Notes: generated by a model from the letters alone, not told the origin. 18,909 nt of DNA from an uncultured Alphaproteobacteria bacterium (GCA_937988775.1 CALKHP010000012.1:1-18909), one strand, 5' to 3'; positions 1 through 7,720 are shown, numbered from the stretch's first letter. Numbers and translations: made by a program.

Positions 1-1
1 G

Positions 2-90
2 TGTCATTCCCGGCGCGCGTGAGCGCGGCCGGGAATCCAGGAGCCGTCCGCGCTCTGCGTTCCTGGATTCTCGCCTGCGCGAGAATGACA
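2..90. repeat. Composite palindromic intergenic repeat, copy 1
   Basis: The outer ends are inverted repeats, TGTCATTC at 2-9 and GAATGACA at 83-90. Inner arms GAATCCAGG (33-41) and CCTGGATTC (62-70) also pair. Each half folds into its own hairpin: ATTCCCGGC against GCCGGGAAT on the left, and ATTCTCGC-CTGC-GCGAGAAT on the right. The reverse complement of 8673-8760 aligns with it over its whole length, so this is a dispersed element. The layout resembles BIME/REP-type twin-hairpin repeats. Neither copy has room for a protein gene. Its job is unknown; roles in mRNA 3'-end stability or transcription termination are possible but inferred only. Confidence 0.85.
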
Positions 91-105
91 ACAGGAAATG
101 TCTCA

Positions 106-124
106 TCCCGGTCTTGTGCCGGGA
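106..124. repeat. Small hairpin repeat (TCCCGG...CCGGGA), copy 1
   Basis: TCCCGG at 106-111 pairs with CCGGGA at 119-124. It lies 15 bp beyond the larger palindrome. Two similar hairpins follow the second large palindrome at 8791-8809 and 8840-8858, so this is a second small repeat family that accompanies the first. Confidence 0.65.
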
Positions 125-185
125 CCCACCACCACAGAATCATGTAAGCCAAATCGCAACAGGCGCGTTTGCTTCAGGAGCCCCT

Positions 186-1037
186 TTGCCCGCGACGACC
201 GCCACCCTGATCGGCCTCGGCGCCGTCATGCTCTGGGGCCTGCTCGCCCTGTTCACCACCGCGACGGCGGGCGTGCCGCCATTCCAGGTCACGGCGAGCG
301 CCTTCCTGGTCGGCGGCGTGCTCGCCATGCTGATCGTGGCGCTGCGCGGCCGGCTCAGGCTGCTGCGCCAGCCGCCCGGCGCCTATCTGCTCGGCGTCGG
401 CGGGCTGTTCGGCTATCACGCGCTGTATTTCGCCGCGCTGAAACTCGCGCCGGCGGCGGAAGCCAACCTCGTCAACTACCTGTGGCCGCTGCTCATCGTG
501 CTGTTCGCCGCCTTCCTGCCCGGCGAACGGCTCGCGGCCCGCCATATCGTCGGCGCGCTGATCGGCTTTGCCGGCGTCGCGGTGCTGGCTTTCGGCAAGG
601 GCGGCCTCGGCTTCGCGCCGGCTGCCGCCGCAGGTTATGGGCTGGCGGCGCTGGCCGCCTTCGTCTGGGCCGGCTATTCGGTGCTGTCGCGGCGCTTCTC
701 GCATGTGCCGACCGATGCCGTCGCCGGCTTCTGCCTGCTGGCGGCGCTGCTGGCGCTGATCTGCCATCTGCTGTTCGAGACGACGGTTTGGCCGCTGAGC
801 GCCACGCAGTTGCTGGCGCTGGCGGGGCTCGGCATCGGCCCGACGGGTGCTGCCTTCTTCCTGTGGGATATCGGCATGAAGCGCGGCGACATCCGCCTGC
901 TCGGCGTCGCCTCCTATGCCGTGCCCGTGCTCTCGACGCTGGTGCTGGTGCTGGCGGGCGCGGCCTCCGCCAGCGCGGCGCTCGGCCTTGCCTGCGCCCT
1001 GATCGTCACCGGCGCCGTGATCGCCGCCAGGCGTTAA
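186..1037 (+). CDS. DMT-family (EamA) inner-membrane exporter
   Basis: Predicted polytopic transporter of the drug/metabolite superfamily, 283 residues, the usual length for a ten-helix EamA protein. Almost the whole chain is hydrophobic helices with short basic loops. The stretch NYLWPLLIVLFAA near residue 98 resembles the YddG subgroup, which exports aromatic amino acids in enteric bacteria, but the substrate here cannot be read from sequence. I chose the TTG at 186 because AGGAG at 176-180 sits 5 nt upstream and the first helix then starts almost at once. A TTG at 114 would add 24 polar residues and overlap a hairpin repeat. The stop codon interlocks with that of the convergent acetyltransferase gene. 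The family call is firm and the substrate is open. Confidence 0.88.
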   Translation: MPATTATLIGLGAVMLWGLLALFTTATAGVPPFQVTASAFLVGGVLAMLIVALRGRLRLLRQPPGAYLLGVGGLFGYHALYFAALKLAPAAEANLVNYLWPLLIVLFAAFLPGERLAARHIVGALIGFAGVAVLAFGKGGLGFAPAAAAGYGLAALAAFVWAGYSVLSRRFSHVPTDAVAGFCLLAALLALICHLLFETTVWPLSATQLLALAGLGIGPTGAAFFLWDIGMKRGDIRLLGVASYAVPVLSTLVLVLAGAASASAALGLACALIVTGAVIAARR

Positions 1038-1786
1038 CCGGCCTTTGCCATCGTATCGTAGCGATAGGCCTCGCGAAAACCGAGCGCGTCATAGGTCCTG
1101 ATCGCCGGCGCGTTGCTCTCCTCAACCTGCAGGAAGGCCTGATTTGCCCCCTGCTCGCGCGCCCATGCCATCAGCCCGCCGACCAGCGCGCGCCCGAAGC
1201 CGCGCCCGCGCAGCGTCTCGTCGATGACGATGGCGCCGATCTCGGCCATGCCGCGCTCGGCGACGCTCATGCCGAAGCCAATGGCGCGCCCTTCCGCCTC
1301 GAGCGTCGCGAAGGCGGCCGGCAGCCGCACCCGGCCGACAATCGCCGCCAGCGCCGCATCCGCATCCTTCTTCGCGCCGGTCTGCCGCGCCGAGACGGCG
1401 CGGATCCAGGCCTGATCGGGCACGGGCGACAAAGCGAGGCGCCCGGCGCTCGTCGGCACGAAGCGATCGAGAGCGGCCACCATGCCGATCGCGCGATCGC
1501 GCAGCCGGAAACCACGCCGCGCCATCACGGCGCCGACGCTTTGGTCGCAAAGCGGCGTCAGGCGCAGGCAGGGCGGCAGGCCGGCCTTGCGATAGAGATG
1601 CTCGATCAGGTCGAGATTTTCTTCCGACAGCCGCGCGCCGGCCCTGATCGCCGACGCCGAATTGGCCCGGCTCGAATAGCCGCCGGCGAAACGCAGCACG
1701 AAGTCGCCGACCAGCAGCGTGTCGACGGCCGGCCAGGCGTTGACGATGCGCTCCTCGCACGCCTGGACGAGATCGAGATCGACCAT
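1034..1786 (-). CDS. GNAT-family N-acetyltransferase
   Basis: A 250-residue protein whose C-terminal third is a GNAT domain that uses acetyl-CoA. The acetyl-CoA pyrophosphate loop reads LRGRGFGRAL, an R-x-x-G-x-G pattern, and is followed by the family's late segment with LQVEESNAPAIRTYDALGF. The N-terminal half is less distinctive and may be a degenerate second GNAT-like domain. The acyl acceptor is unknown. The ATG at 1786 lies only 7 nt after the gloB stop, so the two genes are probably one transcript. Reading further upstream in this frame would run antisense-like through gloB, so the short start is preferred. The stop overlaps that of the convergent DMT gene. Confidence 0.87.
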   Translation of the reverse strand: MVDLDLVQACEERIVNAWPAVDTLLVGDFVLRFAGGYSSRANSASAIRAGARLSEENLDLIEHLYRKAGLPPCLRLTPLCDQSVGAVMARRGFRLRDRAIGMVAALDRFVPTSAGRLALSPVPDQAWIRAVSARQTGAKKDADAALAAIVGRVRLPAAFATLEAEGRAIGFGMSVAERGMAEIGAIVIDETLRGRGFGRALVGGLMAWAREQGANQAFLQVEESNAPAIRTYDALGFREAYRYDTMAKAG

Positions 1787-1793
1787 GAGCCGG

Positions 1794-2519
1794 TCAGAAC
1801 CGATTCTTGGCTTCCCGCAGTTCGGCAAAGCGCTTGCCCCCGCCGGCGCGCAGGAACGGGTTGGTGGCAAGCTCCAGCGCGATCGTCGTCGGCAGCGTGG
1901 CGGCGCCCTTGGCGCGCAGCGCCTCGACCTCGCGCGCCCGCTTCTGCAAGGCCGCGTTGTCGGGATCGACATGCAGCGCGAACTTGGCATTCGAGACGGT
2001 ATATTCGTGGCCGCAATACACGATCGTATCGCCAGGCAGCGCCGCCATGCGCGACAACGAGGCCCACATCTCGTCATAGGTCGATTCGGAGACGCGGCCG
2101 CAGCCGAGCGCGAACAGCGTGTCGCCGGCGAACAGGATTTTGTCTTCCGAGAAATAATAGGCGATATGATCGCGGCAATGACCCGGCGTATCCCAGACCC
2201 TGGCGCTCAGCGTGCCGAGCCGCACGGTATCGCCCTCGCCGACATAGGCCGCAGCGCCCGGCACCTCGGCCCGCGCCTTCTCGGGCGCGGTGATGCGCGG
2301 GTGATGCGCCGCTACCAGCGCCGGAATGCCTTCGATATGATCGATATGGCGATGCGTCACGAAAATGTCGGTCAGCGTCCAGCCGGTTTCAGTGAGCGCC
2401 TTCTCGACTGCGGCGGCCTCGGGGGCGTCGATCGCGGCGGTGGCGCCGGAGGCGGGATCGTGGATCAGGACCCCGTAATTGTCGGAGCGGCAGAAGAACT
2501 GGTGAACGAGCGCGGGCAT
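1794..2519 (-). CDS. gloB: Hydroxyacylglutathione hydrolase (glyoxalase II)
   Basis: Cytosolic metallo-beta-lactamase-fold hydrolase that splits S-lactoylglutathione to lactate and glutathione, the second step of methylglyoxal detoxification. It has 241 residues, close to the usual 250. The metal-binding motif THRHIDH is at residues 55-61 (His56, His58, Asp60, His61). Further ligands are likely His114 in TPGHCRDH, Asp133 in FAGDTLF, and His171 in YCGHEYT. The glyoxalase II signature GCGR follows the aspartate, and the typical C-terminal helical domain ends in a GKRFAELR-like segment. The ATG at 2519 is preceded by AAGGA about 6 nt upstream. It diverges from a methyltransferase gene and is followed closely by the acetyltransferase gene. 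Confidence 0.93.
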   Translation of the reverse strand: MPALVHQFFCRSDNYGVLIHDPASGATAAIDAPEAAAVEKALTETGWTLTDIFVTHRHIDHIEGIPALVAAHHPRITAPEKARAEVPGAAAYVGEGDTVRLGTLSARVWDTPGHCRDHIAYYFSEDKILFAGDTLFALGCGRVSESTYDEMWASLSRMAALPGDTIVYCGHEYTVSNAKFALHVDPDNAALQKRAREVEALRAKGAATLPTTIALELATNPFLRAGGGKRFAELREAKNRF

Positions 2520-2611
2520 GATTATTCCTTGGACGGAGGCTTCGGGGAAGTTGCCTCGGAACTTAGCCGATCCTGCGCGAAGGCCAACCCGAAACAGCAA
2601 GAGAGCCTGGC

Positions 2612-3331
2612 ATGACGCTCGATGTCGTCGACCTGAAAGGCTTCTACACCAGCCCGCTCGGGCTGGTGGCGCAACAGACGCTGACGCGCGCCATCCAGGC
2701 ACGCTGGCGCGAGCCGCACGGGCTGGCGATCCTCGGGCTCGGCTTCGCCACGCCCTATCTCGAGGCGCTGCGGCGCGGCGCCGAGCGCACGCTCGCCTTC
2801 ATGCCGGCCGAACAGGGCGTGATGCATTGGCCGGAGGCCGGACTGTCGGCATCGGCGCTGGTCCAGGCCGGCGACATGCCGCTGCGCGACGCGGCCATCG
2901 ACCGGCTGCTGCTGGTGCATGCGCTCGAGGTTGCCGAGAGCCCGCTCGCCCTGCTCAGCGAAATCTGGCGCGTGCTGGCGCCGGGCGGGCGGCTGATCGC
3001 GGTGGTGCCGAGCCGGCGCGGCCTGTGGGCCAGGCTCGATGCGACGCCGTTCGGCCAGGGCCAGCCGTTCTCGCGCGCCCAGTTGACCGGCCTGATGCGC
3101 GAGGCGCTGTTCACGCCGATCCACTGGACGGAAGCGCTGTATTTCCCGCCGGTGCAGCGCCGCACCGTGCTGCGCGCCGCGCCGGCCTGGGAGCGCGTCG
3201 GCGCCACGCTCGGCCTGCCCTTTGCCGGCGTACATGTCATCGAGGCGACCAAGCAGGTCTATCGCCCGGTGGCGAGCCGCAAGCCGGCGCGCCGCTTCGC
3301 GCTCGCGCCGGCGCTGCTGCCCGGAAACTGA
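2612..3331 (+). CDS. Class I SAM-dependent methyltransferase-like protein
   Basis: A 239-residue protein with a Rossmann-like methyltransferase fold. The SAM-binding motif I is a variant, AILGLGFATPYLEAL at residues 39-53. The later part VLAPGGRLIAVVPSRRGLWAR (from residue 121) is the typical post-motif of this fold, with an acidic-helix segment EVAESPLALLSEIWR just before it. The target is unknown. It diverges from gloB with about 92 bp between the start codons, and this gloB-methyltransferase pairing suggests, but does not show, a shared function. The ATG at 2612 has only a weak purine-rich stretch, GAGAG, upstream. Confidence 0.82.
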   Translation: MTLDVVDLKGFYTSPLGLVAQQTLTRAIQARWREPHGLAILGLGFATPYLEALRRGAERTLAFMPAEQGVMHWPEAGLSASALVQAGDMPLRDAAIDRLLLVHALEVAESPLALLSEIWRVLAPGGRLIAVVPSRRGLWARLDATPFGQGQPFSRAQLTGLMREALFTPIHWTEALYFPPVQRRTVLRAAPAWERVGATLGLPFAGVHVIEATKQVYRPVASRKPARRFALAPALLPGN

Positions 3332-3387
3332 CGCAATCCTGCGCAGGTGTAGGCGTCCCCGAAACGCTGCCCCCGCACGGAGCCACG

Positions 3388-3765
3388 ATGCCGATGCTGA
3401 AAACCGCCCTGCTTGCCGCGTTCCTGTCGGCGGCCGCTTTCCCCGCCCTGGCCCAGATGGATCACGGCAAGATGGATCACGGCAAAACGAGCCAGGGCAG
3501 CGCCAAGGCCGCGCCCTCGACCAAGGCGTTCCAGGCCGCGGCCGCCAGGATGCACAAGGACATGGATATCAAATACAGCGGCAACGCCGATGTCGATTTC
3601 ATGCGCGGCATGATCCCGCATCATCAGGCGGCGATCGACATGGCGAAGGTCGAACTGCAATACGGCAAGGATGCCGAGACCCGCAAACTCGCCGAAGAGA
3701 TCATCAAGGCGCAGGAAGCCGAGATCGCCAGCATGAAGGCCTGGCTCGCCAGACACGCCAAGTAA
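3388..3765 (+). CDS. Secreted DUF305 (CopM-like) protein
   Basis: A small exported protein of 125 residues. It starts with a signal peptide (about residues 1-22, hydrophobic core LLAAFLSAAAF and a PALA-Q cleavage site). A short His- and Met-rich stretch with two MDHGK units follows. The C-terminal region is a DUF305 domain with DFMRGMIPHHQAAIDMA, in which the HH pair and Met residues are the expected metal-binding positions. Family members such as CopM bind copper in the periplasm, so metal binding is likely but untested here. The ATG at 3388 has GGAG at 3379-3382; an alternative ATG lies at 3394. The gene ends 5 bp before the convergent metW stop. Confidence 0.88.
   Translation: MPMLKTALLAAFLSAAAFPALAQMDHGKMDHGKTSQGSAKAAPSTKAFQAAAARMHKDMDIKYSGNADVDFMRGMIPHHQAAIDMAKVELQYGKDAETRKLAEEIIKAQEAEIASMKAWLARHAK
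3457..3486 (+). repeat. Tandem 15-bp repeat encoding MDHGK twice
   Basis: Two adjacent 15-bp units (3457-3471 and 3472-3486) differ at one base. They encode two MDHGK units immediately after the signal peptide of the DUF305 protein. It is probably a recent in-frame duplication that doubles a possible metal-binding His/Met segment. Confidence 0.85.
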
Positions 3766-3770
3766 CGGCT

Positions 3771-4409
3771 TCAGTCGCGCCGGCTGAGCAGGAACAGCCC
3801 CTGCTGGCCGATGATGTTCCACGCCCACCATGGCAGGTTGAGCGTGATCGGCTTGCCGGCGTCATCGAGCGCCTCGGCGCGTTCCATGCGCGCGCCGATC
3901 AGGTCGACCAGCGCCAGGAAATCGCGGATCGTGCAGAAATGAATGTTCGGCGTGTCCCACCAGTTGAACGGCAGGTTTTCCGTCACCGGCATGCGGCCGC
4001 CGAAGAACACCTGCATACGCATGCGCCAGTGGCCGAAATTCGGGAATGACACGATGGCGCGCTGGCCGATGCGCAGCATCTGCTCGAGCACGCGGCGCGG
4101 ATTGCGCGTCGCCTGCAGCGTCTGCGACAGGATGACGTAGTCGAAGGCATCATCTGGATAATCGTCGAGATCGGTATCGGCATCGCCCTGGATCACCGCG
4201 AGCCCGCGCGCCACCGCCTGCGCCACGCCCTCGCGCGACAGTTCGATGCCGCGCGCATCGACATTGCGCGCATCAGTGAGCAGCGCCAGCAGCGCGCCAT
4301 CGCTGCAACCGACATCGAGCACGCGCGAGCCCGGCGCGACCATTTCGGCGATCAGCCGGAAATCGACCCTGACATCGGCCGAGCGTGCCCGCGCATCCGC
4401 CGCGCTCAC
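3771..4409 (-). CDS. metW: MetW methionine biosynthesis methyltransferase-like protein
   Basis: A 212-residue SAM methyltransferase-fold protein that works with MetX in methionine synthesis in many proteobacteria; its exact biochemical role is less settled than that of MetX. Motif I reads VLDVGCSDGALLALL at residues 30-44. The MetW-specific segment SFPNFGHWRMR at 121-131 and the NWWDTPNIHFCT segment at 149-160 fix the family. The start is GTG at 4409, overlapping the metX stop by 4 bp (GTGA), so the two are translationally coupled. Its end lies 5 bp from the convergent DUF305 gene, leaving no space for a separate terminator. Confidence 0.94.
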   Translation of the reverse strand: MSAADARARSADVRVDFRLIAEMVAPGSRVLDVGCSDGALLALLTDARNVDARGIELSREGVAQAVARGLAVIQGDADTDLDDYPDDAFDYVILSQTLQATRNPRRVLEQMLRIGQRAIVSFPNFGHWRMRMQVFFGGRMPVTENLPFNWWDTPNIHFCTIRDFLALVDLIGARMERAEALDDAGKPITLNLPWWAWNIIGQQGLFLLSRRD

Positions 4410-5569
4410 GCGATGCCCCGCGCGCGCGCCGCCGATTCGAGAAACCCCCGCGCCGTCGCCAGCATTTCCGGCTCATGCAGCAGGAAGGCGTCGTGGCCCT
4501 TGTCGGATTCGATCTCGACGAAGGAGACCGAGGCGGCGGCCGCGTTGAGCGCATGCACGATCTGGCGGCTGTCGGCGGTCGGGAACAGCCAGTCGGAGGT
4601 GAAGGACATCACGCAGAACCGCGTTTTCGTGCCGAGGAAGGCGCGCGCCAGCACGCCGCCATGGTCGGCGGCGAGGTCGAAATAATCCATGGCGCGGGTG
4701 AGATAGAGATAGCTGTTGGCATCGAAACGCTCGACGAAACTCGAACCCTGATGGCGCAGATAGCTCTCGATCTGGAAATCGGCGTCGAAGGAGAAGGTCG
4801 GCGCGGCGCGATCCTGCAACTTGCGGCCGAACTTGCGCTGCAGCGCCGGCTCGGAGAGATAGGTGATATGCGCCGCCATGCGCGCGACGCCGAGCCCCTT
4901 GTCGGGCCGGGTTCCGGCCTCACGGTAGCGCCCGCCATGCCAGCCGGGATCGGCCATCACCGCCTGGCGGCCGACCTCGTTGAAGGCGATGTTCTGCGCC
5001 GAATGCTTGGTGGCGGTGGCGAGCGGCATCGCCGCGAACACGCGATGCGGGAAGCTTGACGCCCATTCGAGCACCTGCATGCCGCCCATCGAGCCGCCGG
5101 CGACGCAGAACAGCGTCTCGATGCCGAGCGCGTCGACCAGCATCGCCTGCGCCCGCACCATGTCGCGGATCGTCACCAGCGGCAGGTCGGTGGCGTAGGG
5201 GCGCCCGGTCGCCGGATCGAGCGAAGCCGGCCCGGTCGTGCCCATGCAGCCGCCAAGGACATTGGCGCACAGCACGTAGAAACGGTTGGTGTCGATCGGC
5301 TTGCCCGGCCCGACCATCGTCTCCCACCAGCCGGGCTTGCCGGTGATCGGGTGGGCGTTGGCGACATGCTGGTCGCCGGTCAGGGCATGGCAGATCAGCA
5401 CCGCGTTGGAGCGCTCGGCGTTCAGCAGGCCATAGGCTTGATAAGCGATGGTCAGCGGCGCCAGCACCGCGCCCGAATCGAGCACCAGCGGCTGCCCGGC
5501 CGGAAAGCGCAGCACGAGGCTGTGCGGCTGGTCCGCCTGATCCTGCGCGATCTGAGACTCGAAACCCAA
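4406..5569 (-). CDS. metX: Homoserine O-acyltransferase (MetX)
   Basis: An alpha/beta-hydrolase-fold enzyme that activates homoserine by O-acylation, the entry to methionine synthesis. It has 387 residues, the family norm. The nucleophile is Ser160 in GGSMGGMQ, with Asp326 in SFTSDWLFP and His359 in DKGHDAFL completing the triad. Further conserved blocks are NAVLICHALTGDQHVA and GGCMGTTGPASLDP. The sequence does not settle whether the acyl donor is acetyl- or succinyl-CoA, since MetX proteins of both kinds exist. The start is the TTG at 5569, with a GGAG about 10 nt upstream; no ATG lies in frame near the conserved start. metW follows with a 4-bp overlap. Confidence 0.93.
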   Translation of the reverse strand: MGFESQIAQDQADQPHSLVLRFPAGQPLVLDSGAVLAPLTIAYQAYGLLNAERSNAVLICHALTGDQHVANAHPITGKPGWWETMVGPGKPIDTNRFYVLCANVLGGCMGTTGPASLDPATGRPYATDLPLVTIRDMVRAQAMLVDALGIETLFCVAGGSMGGMQVLEWASSFPHRVFAAMPLATATKHSAQNIAFNEVGRQAVMADPGWHGGRYREAGTRPDKGLGVARMAAHITYLSEPALQRKFGRKLQDRAAPTFSFDADFQIESYLRHQGSSFVERFDANSYLYLTRAMDYFDLAADHGGVLARAFLGTKTRFCVMSFTSDWLFPTADSRQIVHALNAAAASVSFVEIESDKGHDAFLLHEPEMLATARGFLESAARARGIA

Positions 5570-5630
5570 AATTTCTCTGCTCCACGGTGGTGATCGATAA
5601 AAAACACGAATTTCTTGGATCGTCCAGCAT

Positions 5631-5646
5631 GTTCGTTCTATCGAAC
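5631..5646. promoter_or_regulatory. Inverted repeat in the metX/chorismate mutase gap
   Basis: GTTCG-TTCTAT-CGAAC is a perfect 5-bp-arm inverted repeat in the 139-bp divergent region. On the minus strand it sits just upstream of a possible metX -35 element (CTGGAC, 5627-5622). It could be an operator, but no known site is matched. Confidence 0.35.
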
Positions 5647-5659
5647 GCGCCGCATGAAT

Positions 5660-5687
5660 CTTTGCCTTCGGCGGCCGAGGCCTATAT
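5660..5687 (+). promoter_or_regulatory. Candidate promoter of the chorismate mutase operon
   Basis: CTTTGC at 5660-5665 and CTATAT at 5682-5687 are separated by 16 bp. The pair fits the alphaproteobacterial housekeeping consensus (CTTGAC, about 17 bp, CTATAT), with a full match at the -10. Transcription would start about 14 nt before the GTG at 5709. Confidence 0.45.
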
Positions 5688-5708
5688 CACACCTCTCGAC
5701 GAGGATAA

Positions 5709-6548
5709 GTGTCGCCCATGACCGCGCCCAGCCTGCCGACCCTTCCGCAACTCCGCCAGGAGATCGACCGCATCGACAGCGCCATGCACGAGCTGCTGAT
5801 GGAGCGCGGCCGCATCATCGACACGCTGATCGAGATCAAGAAGACCGCCGAATCGGGCTCCGCCTTCCGGCCGGGCCGCGAAGCCTCGATGATGCGCGAG
5901 ATCGTCGAGCGCCATCGCGGCATCCTGCCGCTCGATACGGTCGAGGGCATCTGGCGCGTCATCATCGCGACCTTCACCTATGTGCAGGCGCCGTTCAGCG
6001 TGCATGTCGATACCGCCGGCGGCGATGCGGCGATGCGCGACAGCGTGCGCTTCCATTTCGGCTTTACCGTGCCCTTCATCGCCCATCTCGGTGCAGGGCC
6101 TGTGATCGCGGCCATCGCCGCCGCCAAGGGCGATCTCGGCATGGTGCGGCTCGACCAGGGCAGCGGCGGCGGCCCGTGGTGGCAGGATTTACAAGGCGAG
6201 GCGGCGCCGAAGATCATCGCGCGCCTGCCCTTCGTCGAGCGCCCCGACCACCCGGCCTCGACGCCGGTGTTCCTGCTGGCGAAGCCGCTCGCCGATGCCG
6301 CCGTGCGCGAGGAGATCGTCGCCAGCCTGCAGGTCGAGCGCTGGAGCCCGGCCCTGACGGCGGCCCTTGCCCAGCACGGCGTCGCCGTCGAAACCTCATG
6401 CGGCATTCCGCAGGGGCTGGCGCTGCTGGTCAGCCATGGCGACGAGGTTGACACGAACGCGTTTTTGCAGGCTCTCTCCGCCGGCGGCACGCCCGCGCGC
6501 TACGAGGAGATCGGCAGCCACGCCCGGCGCTTCGCCTTCGCGCGATAA
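5709..6548 (+). CDS. AroQ-type chorismate mutase with C-terminal extension
   Basis: It converts chorismate to prephenate, the branch point to phenylalanine and tyrosine. Residues about 10-95 form an all-helical AroQ domain: LRQEIDRIDSAMHELLMERG, then IEIKKTAES, then RPGREASMMREI. The remaining 180 residues are not part of AroQ. They look like an alpha/beta domain and contain VIAAIAAAKGDLGMVRLD, which recalls prephenate dehydratase-like folds, but I see no TRF catalytic motif, so dehydratase activity is doubtful. The GTG at 5709 lies 4 nt after GAGG (5701-5704); ATG at 5718 is the alternative and would remove three residues. It heads a plus-strand operon with hisC and tyrA. Confidence 0.88.
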   Translation: MSPMTAPSLPTLPQLRQEIDRIDSAMHELLMERGRIIDTLIEIKKTAESGSAFRPGREASMMREIVERHRGILPLDTVEGIWRVIIATFTYVQAPFSVHVDTAGGDAAMRDSVRFHFGFTVPFIAHLGAGPVIAAIAAAKGDLGMVRLDQGSGGGPWWQDLQGEAAPKIIARLPFVERPDHPASTPVFLLAKPLADAAVREEIVASLQVERWSPALTAALAQHGVAVETSCGIPQGLALLVSHGDEVDTNAFLQALSAGGTPARYEEIGSHARRFAFAR

Positions 6549-6589
6549 CGGTTGCGCACCGCATAAGGTTTGATGGAGTTTGTAAAGCG

Positions 6590-7696
6590 ATGGATTCGGT
6601 GAAGGATCTCACCCGCCCCGCGCCGCGCGCCGGCGTGCTGGCGATCGAAGCCTATGTGCCCGGCAAGAGCGCGGCACCGGCCGGCGTCAAGCTGCATAAG
6701 CTGTCCTCCAACGAGACGCCGCTTGGCGCCAGCCCACGGGCGATCGCCGCCTTTCAGGCCGCAGCCAACAGCCTCGAATTCTATCCCGACGGCACCGCGA
6801 GCGCGCTGCGCGAGGCGATCGCCAGGCGCTACGGGCTCGATGCCGCCCGCATCGTATGCGGCGCCGGCTCCGACGAGTTGCTCAACCTGATCACCCACGC
6901 CTATCTGGGCCCAAGCGACGAGGGCCTCTATAGCGAGCACGGTTTCCTCGTCTACAAGATCGCTATCCTCGCCGCCGGCGGTACGCCCGTGGTGGCGAAG
7001 GAGAAGAACTACACCACCGATGTCGATGCCCTGCTCGCCAAGGTGAGCGCGCGCACCAAGCTGGTGTTCCTCGCCAACCCGAACAACCCGACCGGCACCT
7101 ACATCCCGTTCGAGGAGGTCAAGCGCCTGCATGCCGGCCTGCCGCCGCATGTGCTGCTCGTGCTCGACGCAGCCTATGCCGAATATGTCCGGCGCAACGA
7201 TTATTCCGCCGGCATCGAGCTGGTCGCGACCAGCGACAACGTCGTGATGACGCGCACCTTCTCGAAGATCCACGGCCTCGCCAACCTGCGCGTCGGCTGG
7301 GCCTATATGCCGGCCAATGTCGCCGATGCGCTCAACCGCATCCGCGGGCCCTTCAACATGAACGGGCCGGCGATCGCGGCCGGTGCCGCGGCCATCGCCG
7401 ACCAGGCGCATATGGATGCAGCAGTTGCCCATAACGAGCATTGGCGCGACTGGCTCAGCGCCGAGATCGGCAAGCTCGGCCTGAGCGTCACGCCGAGCGT
7501 CGGCAACTTCATCCTGATCCATTTCCCGAAGGAGGCCGGCCGCACGGCGCGAGAGGCCGATGCCTTCCTGTCGGCACGCGGGCTGATCCTGCGTGCCGTC
7601 GCGGGCTATGGCCTGCCCGACGCGCTGCGCATGACGGTCGGCTCCGAGGAGGCCAACCGGCTCGTGGTGCAGGCGCTCCGCGATTTCCTGAAATAA
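6590..7696 (+). CDS. hisC: Histidinol-phosphate aminotransferase family (HisC)
   Basis: A fold-type I PLP aminotransferase of 368 residues. The PLP lysine is Lys226 in TRTFSKIHGLANLR, with NPNNPTGT at 163-170, DAAYAEY at 193-199 and YPDGTASALREAIA at 65-78 as further family blocks. HisC transaminates histidinol phosphate; many members also accept aromatic keto acids. Its place between chorismate mutase and tyrA suggests a role with prephenate-derived substrates, perhaps in addition to histidine synthesis. This is inference from context. GGAG at 6575-6578 lies 11 nt before the ATG. The gene starts 41 bp after the chorismate mutase stop. Confidence 0.92.
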   Translation: MDSVKDLTRPAPRAGVLAIEAYVPGKSAAPAGVKLHKLSSNETPLGASPRAIAAFQAAANSLEFYPDGTASALREAIARRYGLDAARIVCGAGSDELLNLITHAYLGPSDEGLYSEHGFLVYKIAILAAGGTPVVAKEKNYTTDVDALLAKVSARTKLVFLANPNNPTGTYIPFEEVKRLHAGLPPHVLLVLDAAYAEYVRRNDYSAGIELVATSDNVVMTRTFSKIHGLANLRVGWAYMPANVADALNRIRGPFNMNGPAIAAGAAAIADQAHMDAAVAHNEHWRDWLSAEIGKLGLSVTPSVGNFILIHFPKEAGRTAREADAFLSARGLILRAVAGYGLPDALRMTVGSEEANRLVVQALRDFLK

Positions 7697-7720
7697 ACAC
7701 CCCGAAAGCGCGCCTCGACC

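Noticed and set aside
98..2293. A 731-codon plus-strand reading frame
   Set aside because: It runs across the DMT gene in a wrong frame and antisense to the acetyltransferase and gloB. Its Arg- and Ala-rich composition is that of a GC-rich shadow frame, and the real genes carry clear motifs.
2518..3765. A fused 415-codon protein ending in the DUF305 protein
   Set aside because: The first 290 codons are out of frame with the methyltransferase and Arg-rich. The real DUF305 gene starts at 3388, with a signal peptide and a GGAG upstream.
5570..5708. A SAM-II riboswitch before metX
   Set aside because: The conserved core segments of that riboswitch are not visible in this 139-bp gap on the minus strand. 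A covariance search would be decisive.
5570..6590. A Phe/Tyr-rich leader peptide or attenuator before the aromatic operon
   Set aside because: I found no short reading frame rich in aromatic codons with paired hairpins and a U-tract.
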